DNA from: an uncultured Chloroflexota bacterium
Lineage (GTDB): Bacteria; Chloroflexota; Chloroflexia; Thermomicrobiales; UBA6265
DNA length: 5,279 nucleotides
Assembly: GCA_937901745.1 (NCBI GenBank)
Contig: CALGSZ010000007.1
Span: forward strand, 1-5,279
Direction: 5' to 3'
A program made the translations under genes and the position numbers. Of this stretch, positions 1 to 5,279 are shown in pieces. Position 1 is the first letter of the stretch; each line of letters opens with the position of its first letter. A model generated the notes under the pieces. That model did not search any database and was not told the origin of the DNA. It saw nothing but the letters and a program-made list of their open reading frames with translations.

Positions 1-52
1 CATCCAGGGATCGTTCAGCGAGTGCCGCCAGCGTCTCGTCGATCAAGCTCAT
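1..52 (-). CDS. Possible 5' end of a gene running off the left edge (hypothetical)
   Basis: An ATG at 52-50 opens a frame that stays open to the window edge, giving 17 residues, MSLIDETLAALAERSLD. The peptide looks like a plausible amphipathic helical N-terminus, and most codons end in G or C like those of the neighbours. The ribosome binding site is weak (GGA about 6 nt upstream), and the frame is also open for about 19 codons before the ATG, so the start is uncertain. It follows the broken small gene on the same strand after about 96 nt. The function cannot be told from so few residues, and a chance open frame remains possible. Confidence 0.35.
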   Translation of the reverse strand, partial: MSLIDETLAALAERSLD

Positions 53-72
53 CGTCCATCCGGCATGTGTTT

Positions 73-141
73 TCCCGGGACCCGACAGTATCCGATGAGA
101 TCGTCCTGGCTATGGGCCGAAAGGCCGAGCGTGTCCCGGGA
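73..141. repeat. Two copies of the palindrome TCCCGGGA, 61 bp apart
   Basis: The 8-bp perfect palindrome TCCCGGGA occurs at 73-80 and 134-141. Each copy is followed on the plus strand by a related CGACAG sequence, so this is an imperfect direct repeat of about 15 bp. Both copies lie in the short gap between the broken small gene and the possible gene start at 52. The spacing is close to six helical turns, which would suit a paired operator for a downstream minus-strand gene. In GC-rich DNA such palindromes can also arise by chance, and no regulator is visible. Confidence 0.3.
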
Positions 142-148
142 ACGACAG

Positions 149-353
149 CTAACCGCGTGGACCCTGTGGCCGATACTCGCCCGCCAACCACCGCAGACAA
201 CGTGGCCGACCGACCGACCTAGGTCTCCGCTGTGTTGTCCGCAGGGCCGGCCTGCTTCAGCTCTTCCTCGAATGCCGCGAGCGCATCCCACAGCTCGCTG
301 AGGGTCCATGGGGTAGCAGGATTCTTGTGTTTCTTACTTTCGATCCTCCTCAC
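149..353 (-). pseudogene. Broken small gene, core-binding/SAM-like small protein (about 68 aa when rebuilt)
   Basis: A GTG at 353-351 with GGAGG six nt upstream opens a 44-codon frame containing TPWTLSELWDALAAFEEEL, which ends at an amber codon (221-219). Ignoring that stop, the frame continues as VGRSAT. One extra base in the ACAA at 197-200 then shifts into a frame reading LRWLAGEYRPQGPRG, which ends at TAG 151-149. Rebuilt, the product has the pattern L..FE.EL..AG...NT..T(Y)V.RS..(F)LRWL. This resembles the core-binding domain of tyrosine recombinases and small standalone actinobacterial proteins I recall with TYVDRS and FLRWL motifs; this is memory, not a search. The amber sits where that family has Tyr, and the frameshift falls at the Phe codon. 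The gene starts 16 nt after the helicase stop, so the two were probably one operon. It may be a real pseudogene, a sequencing error, or a still-translated 44-aa peptide. Confidence 0.6.
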
Positions 354-359
354 CAATCG

Positions 360-364
360 CCTCC
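360..364 (-). promoter_or_regulatory. Ribosome binding site GGAGG of the small gene
   Basis: GGAGG on the minus strand lies six nt before the GTG at 353, in the 16-nt gap after the helicase stop codon. Its position supports GTG over the TTG directly before it, which is only three nt from the motif. Translation is likely coupled to the helicase gene. Confidence 0.6.
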
Positions 365-369
365 GCAGC

Positions 370-3300
370 TCATCCGGCTACTACTGCGGCGGAATGGAAG
401 AAGTCGGCCGGCATCTCATACTCAAGCTGCCAAACGATCTGCATCGGACGTTCCCTCTGGTGATTGACATATGTCGCGGGACCGAGAAAGAGATACGGCA
501 GCGTGCGGCCGTCCTGTTGTTTGCGCTCGCGAGCAAAGATGAAAACCCGGCTGCCCCTCGCCTTATGGTTGATGTACCTTTGCCCGGTCTCTGACTGCTC
601 GCGGGTTACGGATTGGGACTCCCAGTGGAAGAGCGTAGGCGAGATGGCGTAATCCCGGTACCGGGTCGTGGGTGAGAAGTCTCGTTCGCTCTTTTCCAAC
701 GTCACGAAGAAGAGATCGGTTTGTGACTTGGCATCCCAGAACACTCCCGCCTGAGGTCGGAGCTGTCTCTCTGGAGTGCTGATCCCCATTCCCGCCATGA
801 TCTCGCCGAGTGTGTAGCGGGCATGCACACGTAGAGGCAGGTCATCGTCCAGTGGAACCGACAGATGGTCGGCCTGTTCATCCAGGACGGCGAGAAGCTC
901 GTGCAGCTCAGCTCGGATCGGCTCCTCGCGCCATAGCCGTGCCATCCCTTCTTCGAGGGTCAGCTTCTCTCTGTCCCACAGTGAGGTGTGAAGCATGAAC
1001 CACAACCGTCGCTCTAGAGCGCTCATTCGTTCGAGCTGGGGTGGCGAGTCGTCACCGACGAACTGCCTGTACAGCGAGATCCTTGACTCATCATCAACAT
1101 GCAGCATTCGACCCAGAGCTCGGGACAAATGCGTTTCGAACGGTCCTGGCGGGCCGGCAAGTTGACCAGCTTCACGTCGATGGGAGGTCCAGGATCTTCC
1201 CCCTGAATAGACATCGGTCAGGTCCAGACCCGTCTCGGTGAGGTACTCATGCAAGCCGACCGGGCCCATCTGTCGGAGCTCCGCCACTCGATCCTTCCAT
1301 CGCACCGGCAGGGACGACTTGATGTGCTTCAGAACGATGTCCCTTGCAACTCGGTCAAGTTGTATGTGGCATCCGGACGGCAGATATGGAAACCCAGCCT
1401 CGAGTTGGCGGATCACCCCTTGTCGGGTGTCACCTGTCAGTGCTCGGAACCGCTGATCGAAGCGAAACTTGCGATGCTGGTTGCCGACGAAGTCGAGCAC
1501 CGTCAGCACTGACTTGCCGTCGGCTCGGCGGAGTCCCCGGCCCAGCTGCTGGAGGAACACGGTGAGCGACTCAGTGGGCCGCAGGAAGAGGACGGTGTCG
1601 ACATCTGGCACGTCAACCCCTTCGTTGAACAGGTCGACTGCGAATAGGACCCGTACGTTTCCGTCCCGCAACCGCCGTAGCGCCTCAGCCCTTTCCTCTG
1701 ACGAAGTTTGGGCAGAGACGGCTACTGAGGGAATTCCAGCCTGATTGAACTTGGCGGCCATGTATTCGGCGTGAGCTATGGAGACACAGAAGCCCAGGGA
1801 TTTCATCGATTGAGGGTCGACTGTGTCGTTCAGCGCCTCGAGGACAAGCGCCACGCGAGCGTCGTGGCCGGTGTAGAGCTTTTCGAGGTCCGACGTCTGG
1901 TAGCAACCTCTCGTCCATTCCAGTGCCGACAGGTCGGTGCCGTCGTGAATGCCGAAGTAGTGGAATGGCACCAAATGACCCGAGTCGATCGCCTCCCAGA
2001 GGCGCAGCTCAACGGCGATTCGACCGTCGAACCATTCCAACACACTTTGGCCGTCGGCCCGTTCGGGAGTGGCGGTTAGGCCTAGCAGGACCCGAGGATG
2101 GACATGGTCGAGCAGAGCTCGGTAGGTGGCCGCGGCAGCGTGATGGAACTCGTCGACAATGACGACGTCGAAATGGTCTGGGGGAATCTGTCGCGGGTCG
2201 TATGCGGCAAGCCCTTGGATCGAGGCGAAGACATGATCCCACTGTTCGGGGCGACTGCCATCGACGTAGAGCTCACCGAACGAGTGATCCCGGAGCACAG
2301 CCCGGAAGGTGGCCAGTGACTGCTCGAGGATTTCTTTGCGGTGCGCTACGAACAGGAGCCTTGACCGATCCAGCTCAGATCTGAGTCTTCGGTAATCGAG
2401 GGCGGCGACGACGGTCTTGCCGGTACCCGTCGCGGCCACCACCAGGTTTCGCCATCGACCATGCCGGTGCCGTTCAACGGCAAGGTCGTCGAGCATTTGG
2501 CGTTGAAACGAGTACGGCTGAATGTCGAGGAACGAGAGGTCAATCACTTGCCCCGCGCTGCGGGCGGCACCCACCGCTCTGTCGAACCGATCGCCGTCTC
2601 GCTCCGGCTGATACGGCTCAAAGTGACCATCCGCCCAATAGGAATCGAAAGTGGCGGCGAACTTGTCGAGGATGTCAGGGCTGGTGACTCTCGAAGCACG
2701 AACGTTCCACTCGAGTCCGTCCACGAGCGCGGAATGGGAAAGATTCGACGACCCGATCCAGGCGGTGTCGAATCCGGTGTTGCGTTGGAACAGCCAAGCC
2801 TTGGCATGCAGGCGGGTTGAACGGCTGTCGTAAGCCACGCGCACCTCAGCTCCCTGTTCGGCAAGCCAGTCGAGAGCACGGCGCTCCGTAACTCCGGTGT
2901 AAGTAGTCGTGATGACGCGAAGCGCCTTCCCCTCGGACAGGAACTCAGAGATTCGATCCGCCAACAGCCGGAGTCCGCTCCACTTCACGAAGGCGATCAG
3001 TGCGTCAACACGATCGGCCGAAGCCATCTCTCGCCCGATCTCCGACGCCAGGTTGGGTTCAGACGCCGCGTTAGTAAAAAGGACCGTGTCCCGGAGAGGC
3101 GTTGCCGGTCGGACCGGTTCAGTGTTCCCAAGACCTCTCTTGTATGACGCCAGCAGTACTTCGGGCGGAATCCGTAGTCGGTCGCCGGCCCCTATTCCGG
3201 CCTTCTCGACCTCGGATGACAGAAGATTGATGACTCGATTGGCTATCTCGGCTGATCGGACAGCCCGTTGGTCAAATGGCAGCGCTTGAACTGCCCTGAC

Positions 3301-3546
3301 AACAGCCTCTGCGACGTACTGTCCCACTCGCCGGTCGGCCTCCGCAGGATCTAGTTGCGCCAGAACGTGAAGAACCTCGCCGGCGAGAGACTCCGCAAGG
3401 CGTTCTGTGACTAGTTCTTCAGCTATCCCGAGTTGCCGCCAGATCACCGTTGAGCACAATCGGCGGTTCTGGAGGCCCATCTGATTCGAAGGACGTTTGG
3501 CGCGGGGCTGATGGGCACATTCAATCCAAACGAATCCGTCATGCAC
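370..3546 (-). CDS. PLD-nuclease / SF2 helicase / DUF3427-type fusion protein
   Basis: This is a large single-chain DNA enzyme, intact over about 1,058 codons. Residues 160-310 form a phospholipase D-like nuclease module with H247, K249 and GSSN at 265-268, preceded by a helical N-terminus containing EELVTERL. Residues 340-680 carry the SF2 helicase motifs: an aromatic/Gln segment (PYSFQRQ), Walker A ATGTGKT (372-378), DEFHH (465-469), LTATPER (490-496), NEGVDVPDVD (641-650) and QQLGRGLRR (666-674). Residues from about 690 to the end match the DUF3427-type C-terminus as I remember it (YAISPTLFHWESQS, YLFLGPATY). The helicase core should couple ATP hydrolysis to translocation on DNA, and the PLD module may cut DNA. 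Only one HKD motif is seen, so a dimer would be needed, as for other single-motif PLD nucleases. A defence or restriction role is inference. The start is unsure: GTG 3546 is the longest, ATG 3480 and GTG 3447 are alternatives, none has a good ribosome binding site, and conserved-looking sequence begins near residue 40. Confidence 0.94.
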   Translation of the reverse strand: MHDGFVWIECAHQPRAKRPSNQMGLQNRRLCSTVIWRQLGIAEELVTERLAESLAGEVLHVLAQLDPAEADRRVGQYVAEAVVRAVQALPFDQRAVRSAEIANRVINLLSSEVEKAGIGAGDRLRIPPEVLLASYKRGLGNTEPVRPATPLRDTVLFTNAASEPNLASEIGREMASADRVDALIAFVKWSGLRLLADRISEFLSEGKALRVITTTYTGVTERRALDWLAEQGAEVRVAYDSRSTRLHAKAWLFQRNTGFDTAWIGSSNLSHSALVDGLEWNVRASRVTSPDILDKFAATFDSYWADGHFEPYQPERDGDRFDRAVGAARSAGQVIDLSFLDIQPYSFQRQMLDDLAVERHRHGRWRNLVVAATGTGKTVVAALDYRRLRSELDRSRLLFVAHRKEILEQSLATFRAVLRDHSFGELYVDGSRPEQWDHVFASIQGLAAYDPRQIPPDHFDVVIVDEFHHAAAATYRALLDHVHPRVLLGLTATPERADGQSVLEWFDGRIAVELRLWEAIDSGHLVPFHYFGIHDGTDLSALEWTRGCYQTSDLEKLYTGHDARVALVLEALNDTVDPQSMKSLGFCVSIAHAEYMAAKFNQAGIPSVAVSAQTSSEERAEALRRLRDGNVRVLFAVDLFNEGVDVPDVDTVLFLRPTESLTVFLQQLGRGLRRADGKSVLTVLDFVGNQHRKFRFDQRFRALTGDTRQGVIRQLEAGFPYLPSGCHIQLDRVARDIVLKHIKSSLPVRWKDRVAELRQMGPVGLHEYLTETGLDLTDVYSGGRSWTSHRREAGQLAGPPGPFETHLSRALGRMLHVDDESRISLYRQFVGDDSPPQLERMSALERRLWFMLHTSLWDREKLTLEEGMARLWREEPIRAELHELLAVLDEQADHLSVPLDDDLPLRVHARYTLGEIMAGMGISTPERQLRPQAGVFWDAKSQTDLFFVTLEKSERDFSPTTRYRDYAISPTLFHWESQSVTREQSETGQRYINHKARGSRVFIFARERKQQDGRTLPYLFLGPATYVNHQRERPMQIVWQLEYEMPADFFHSAAVVAG

Positions 3547-3598
3547 AAATCATTCTGACTCGCCACAAGATCTGTTTATCGCTAGGCCTCAACAGTGA

Positions 3599-3608
3599 TG
3601 ACTAGTCA
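3599..3608. promoter_or_regulatory. 10-bp palindrome TGACTAGTCA upstream of the helicase gene
   Basis: TGACTAGTCA is a perfect palindrome that overlaps the first unit of the tandem repeat and lies about 53 nt upstream of the longest helicase start. Position and symmetry would fit an operator or the tip of an insertion element. There is no direct evidence for either. Confidence 0.3.
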
Positions 3609-3664
3609 AATTCAACCCGTTGTCTCAAATTCAACCAGTTGCCTCCAAATTCCACCAGTTCGCC
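3606..3664. repeat. Three tandem 19-20 bp repeats (TCAAATTCAACCAGTTGCC type)
   Basis: Units are 3606-3624, 3625-3643 and 3644-3664. Each carries a core close to CAAATTCAACCAGTTG; the third has extra C residues and reads CAAATTCCACCAGTT. The first two units differ at only two positions. No fourth copy, and no inverted copy, was seen elsewhere in the window. Multiple short terminal repeats of similar appearance are typical of IS21-family ends, but no istA or istB sequence is recognisable here. The alternative is an array of regulator sites about 60 nt upstream of the helicase gene. The repeat itself is certain; its meaning is not. Confidence 0.75.
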
Positions 3665-3899
3665 CGCATGCCGCACCTCTCACAGGCAGCCTCAAAGTTG
3701 GTTGGTTTCGGAATGGGTCAGAGGGTTCCCATCTGGTGTCCCTTGGCGGTTGGCTTCTCGTGGAACTGAGCCTCCTTCGAGAACGGCTGGTACTTCGCTC
3801 CCTCGGGAGTCTTGCGACACCGAGTAGGGACGGATCCCGACCTGATTCGGCTACGCGCGCTCGAGGCGACAAACGTTGACTTCCTTTGCCGATGATCGA

Positions 3900-5108
3900 C
3901 TACTCCTGCGCAAACTCCAAAAGTACGGGGATCGGAGAAGTGACGGGAATCTGCCAGTGGTCTCCCTCACAGAACCATACGAGTCCATCCGTGTAGCAAC
4001 TCCAGCTTTCGTATCCAGCACTTAGCGGCTCGATGTCGCCGGTGCAGTAGATCGCCTGGCCAGCATCCGAGCAGGTCCAATGCTCGGCGGCGAGGTCAAT
4101 GCGATTAATGTCGCCATCGCACTCCCAGGCCCCCACGATGAAGATACATTGCCACTTTTCGTCACCATCGCCGATCAAGTCGATGTCTCCCGAACAGGTG
4201 ACGGTGATGTCAGAGTTGGTGCAACTCCAGGACTCCTTGAGGGAATCAATGGTGTCCACGTTTCCCGAGCACTCTACGTTGTTGCTCAACACCGAGCAGT
4301 CCCACGATTCAGTGCCCGGTTCCTCATTCACATCACCCGAGCAAGTCCAGGTGCTGAGTTCCTTGTAGCAGAGATACTGGCCGCCTCCTCCAGGCGGCGT
4401 CGCTGTGGTGGTTGAGGTTGTCGATGTAGTGGCGGTTGAGCTGGTGGCCGGAGGGGGCTGGATCGGTGTCAATCCCAGGGCCCGTGTTAGGAAGCTCGCC
4501 ATCTGAGCCCGCGTCACGGGCTGTGAAGGACAGAAGCGATCATTGGCTGGTGGGTTGCAACCGACGGTGATTCCAGCTTGGGCGAGCGCTTCGATGTCAG
4601 CTTCGAAGACCGACTCATCGTCGTCCACGAAGCGGTCTGACCCCTGGTAAGCGGGGAGCGAAAGGGCCCTACTGAGGAACGCAGCCATCTGTCCGCGTGT
4701 CACTGGGTCATCGGGGCAATAGCGGGTGTTCGCAGGCGGATTACAACCCAGGGTTATCTTTGCGGCTGCAAGTGATTGAATGTCACGCTCAAAGACGGAC
4801 GAATCGTCGTCGATGAAACGATCCTCCGATGAGCTGGGTAGGGACAAGGCGCGCTTTAGGAACGCAGCCATCTGCCCTCGTGTAACGGAATCCTGCGGAC
4901 AGTACCGGTCATTCTGGGGTGGATTGCAGCCCCGCGTGATGCCTTCGGCCGCAATCGCCTCGATGTCCGCTTCGTGAATGCTTCCATCATCGTCGCTAAA
5001 TGATCCACCGGGGTCGCTTGCGGTTCGTGCGAGCCCAACGAGGGGTAGGGTCAGGGTGGCGCAAATGAGGCCGGCGCCGAGCAACCGAAACCGACCAGTT
5101 CTACTCAT
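3900..5108 (-). CDS. Secreted SLH-domain protein with a C-terminal six-fold Trp/Cys repeat domain
   Basis: This is a 402-residue exported protein, probably cell-wall or surface attached. A basic n-region (R3, R6, R8) and a hydrophobic stretch (9-27) form a signal peptide, with likely cleavage near LARTA. There is no clear lipobox around C16. Three SLH repeats follow (about 36-88, 97-149 and 159-211), each with acidic FxDDD at its start, a GCNPP motif and TR.QMA.FL.RAL at its end. SLH domains normally anchor proteins to cell-wall polymers. Residues 215-243 are a Thr/Ser/Pro/Gly linker that may be O-glycosylated. Residues 244-383 contain six repeats with paired cysteines nine positions apart and a C-x-G-(D/N) end; I do not recognise this domain. 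The ATG start is supported by AAGGAGGT ten nt upstream. The ATG overlaps the upstream gene's stop (ATGA), so translation is probably coupled. No catalytic motif is visible, so a structural or binding role is more likely than an enzymatic one. Confidence 0.93.
   Translation of the reverse strand: MSRTGRFRLLGAGLICATLTLPLVGLARTASDPGGSFSDDDGSIHEADIEAIAAEGITRGCNPPQNDRYCPQDSVTRGQMAAFLKRALSLPSSSEDRFIDDDSSVFERDIQSLAAAKITLGCNPPANTRYCPDDPVTRGQMAAFLSRALSLPAYQGSDRFVDDDESVFEADIEALAQAGITVGCNPPANDRFCPSQPVTRAQMASFLTRALGLTPIQPPPATSSTATTSTTSTTTATPPGGGGQYLCYKELSTWTCSGDVNEEPGTESWDCSVLSNNVECSGNVDTIDSLKESWSCTNSDITVTCSGDIDLIGDGDEKWQCIFIVGAWECDGDINRIDLAAEHWTCSDAGQAIYCTGDIEPLSAGYESWSCYTDGLVWFCEGDHWQIPVTSPIPVLLEFAQE
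3960..4379 (-). repeat. Protein repeat: six units of about 25 residues with C-x8-C pairs
   Basis: Residues 244-383 of the SLH protein hold cysteine pairs at 247/256, 271/280, 296/305, 321/330, 346/355 and 371/380. From the second unit on, each begins with E-x-W-x-C, and the starts (267, 292, 317, 342, 367) have an exact 25-residue period. Each unit continues with C-x-G-(D/N)-(V/I) or a close variant. All twelve cysteines of this region are used in the pattern. A disulfide-stapled beta-solenoid or beta-hairpin array is a reasonable but untested idea. Confidence 0.85.
4476..5003 (-). repeat. Three SLH repeats, also visible as DNA repeats
   Basis: The units encode residues 36-88, 97-149 and 159-211, with periods of 61 and 62 codons. 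The similarity reaches the DNA: AGGAACGCAGCCATCTG is identical at 4675-4691 and 4858-4874, exactly 183 bp apart. This indicates fairly recent duplication or conversion between the first two units; the third has diverged there (QMASFL in place of QMAAFL). Each unit has one C-x8-C pair (61/70, 122/131 and 184/193). Confidence 0.85.
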
Positions 5109-5279
5109 TGTAGATCTACCTCCTTACTCGCGCTCGGAGCTTTGTTGAGCGAACCAAACAACTGATCGCGATAGTTCATGAACTCGGGAGAAGCCAACGG
5201 GAGCACCGCCTGAAGAGCGCTTAGCTCAGGGCGCAGGAGCGGTCTTCTCTAGGTCGCTAAGCATGATGTTGGCCCTGTG
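5105..5279 (-). pseudogene. 3' end of an upstream gene with an apparent 1-nt frameshift (function unknown)
   Basis: From the right edge the minus strand reads HRANIMLSDLEKTAPAP and stops at 5228-5226. A second frame, open from 5248 to its stop at 5107-5105, reads LRPELSALQAVLPLASP and then EFMNYRDQLFGSL with a further short tail. Both halves look like coding sequence. Dropping one C from the CC at 5237-5236 joins them smoothly as LEKTALRPELSA. The second frame ends in an ATGA overlap with the SLH gene start, which is typical of real neighbouring genes. Its internal starts (GTG 5206, ATG 5179) lack a good ribosome binding site, so an independent small gene is less likely. I do not recognise the family. 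The break may be real or a sequence error. Confidence 0.55.
5110..5125 (-). promoter_or_regulatory. Strong ribosome binding site of the SLH gene, overlapping a palindrome
   Basis: AAGGAGGT at 5125-5118 is a near-perfect anti-16S match, ten nt before the ATG. It fixes the start at 5108. The 10-bp perfect palindrome GTAGATCTAC (5110-5119) lies between it and the start codon and overlaps its last bases. The motif lies inside the end of the preceding coding frame. Confidence 0.7.

Larger units (their letters stand above)
3547..3899. other. Intergenic gap, no credible gene; promoter side of the helicase gene
   Basis: This 353-bp stretch lies between two minus-strand genes. Open frames exist on both strands (for example plus 3595-3879 and minus 3612-3872), but their products are rich in Arg, Ser and Pro, have no recognisable motif, and overlap the tandem DNA repeat. 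The part nearest the helicase gene (about 3540-3660) is visibly richer in A and T. It holds the palindrome and the repeat listed separately. I see no hairpin followed by a T-run that would end SLH-gene transcription, and no convincing -35/-10 pair. It may contain the decayed end of a mobile element. Confidence 0.6.

Noticed and set aside
115..126. Hairpin GGCC-GAAA-GGCC on the plus strand
   Set aside because: A four-base-pair stem without a T-run on either strand is too weak to call a terminator.
49..309. Minus-strand frame of 86 codons overlapping the broken small gene
   Set aside because: It is shifted against the frames that show the W.L..L / FEEEL / LRWLAGEY pattern, has no ribosome binding site, and is Gly/Arg/Cys/His rich like an antisense or off-frame shadow.
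232..594. Plus-strand frame of 120 codons opposite the helicase gene end
   Set aside because: It overlaps two minus-strand coding regions with clear motifs and has no recognisable domain.
3604..3609. TTGACT on the minus strand as a possible -35 box for the helicase gene
   Set aside because: No acceptable -10 box lies at 16-18 nt, and the hexamer is a by-product of the palindrome and repeat.
3606..3664. CRISPR array
   Set aside because: The units are adjacent with no unique spacers, and no cas gene is present.
3798..3809. Inverted repeat CTCCC/GGGAG in the gap after the SLH gene
   Set aside because: The centre is only two nt and no T-run follows, so it does not qualify as a terminator.
3612..3872. 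Minus-strand open frame of 86 codons ending in IWRQLVEFETTG
   Set aside because: It is very Arg/Ser/Pro rich, and its C-terminus is just the translation of the tandem repeat. It may be part of an IS remnant but not a supportable gene.
3595..3879. Plus-strand open frame of 94 codons in the intergenic gap
   Set aside because: Its start overlaps the tandem DNA repeat, no ribosome binding site or motif is visible, and its composition is not protein-like.

Overview
The window reads as bacterial chromosome, most likely Actinomycetota and probably an Acidimicrobiia-like lineage. The support is a GC-rich composition by eye, a secreted protein with cysteine-containing SLH repeats of a style I associate with that class, and a short gene family I recall from actinobacteria. 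The lineage is an inference. All convincing genes lie on the minus strand, so transcription runs from high to low coordinates.

Layout in the direction of transcription: (1) 5279-5105, the 3' end of a gene entering from the right edge. It is readable only across an apparent 1-nt frameshift near 5236-5237, and its stop overlaps the next start as ATGA. (2) 5108-3900, a complete 402-aa secreted protein with a signal peptide, three SLH repeats, a Thr/Ser/Pro linker and a six-fold, 25-residue Trp/Cys repeat domain that I do not recognise. (3) 3899-3547, a gap without a credible gene, holding three tandem 19-20 bp repeats and a 10-bp palindrome upstream of the next gene. (4) 3546-370, a large protein combining a PLD/HKD-type nuclease domain, an SF2 helicase core and a DUF3427-type C-terminus. 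It is a candidate DNA-processing or defence enzyme. (5) 353-149, a small gene with a good GGAGG ribosome binding site, 16 nt after the helicase stop. It is broken by an amber codon and a 1-nt frameshift, and its rebuilt product resembles a standalone tyrosine-recombinase core-binding (SAM-like) domain. (6) 148-1, a leader-like stretch with two copies of the palindrome TCCCGGGA, followed by a possible gene start that runs off the left edge.

Two units seem likely: the frameshifted gene with the SLH protein (ATGA overlap), and the helicase with the small broken gene. No complete new multi-gene system is proven. The least explained items are the Trp/Cys repeat domain, the decayed small partner of the helicase, and the tandem repeats in front of the helicase gene.
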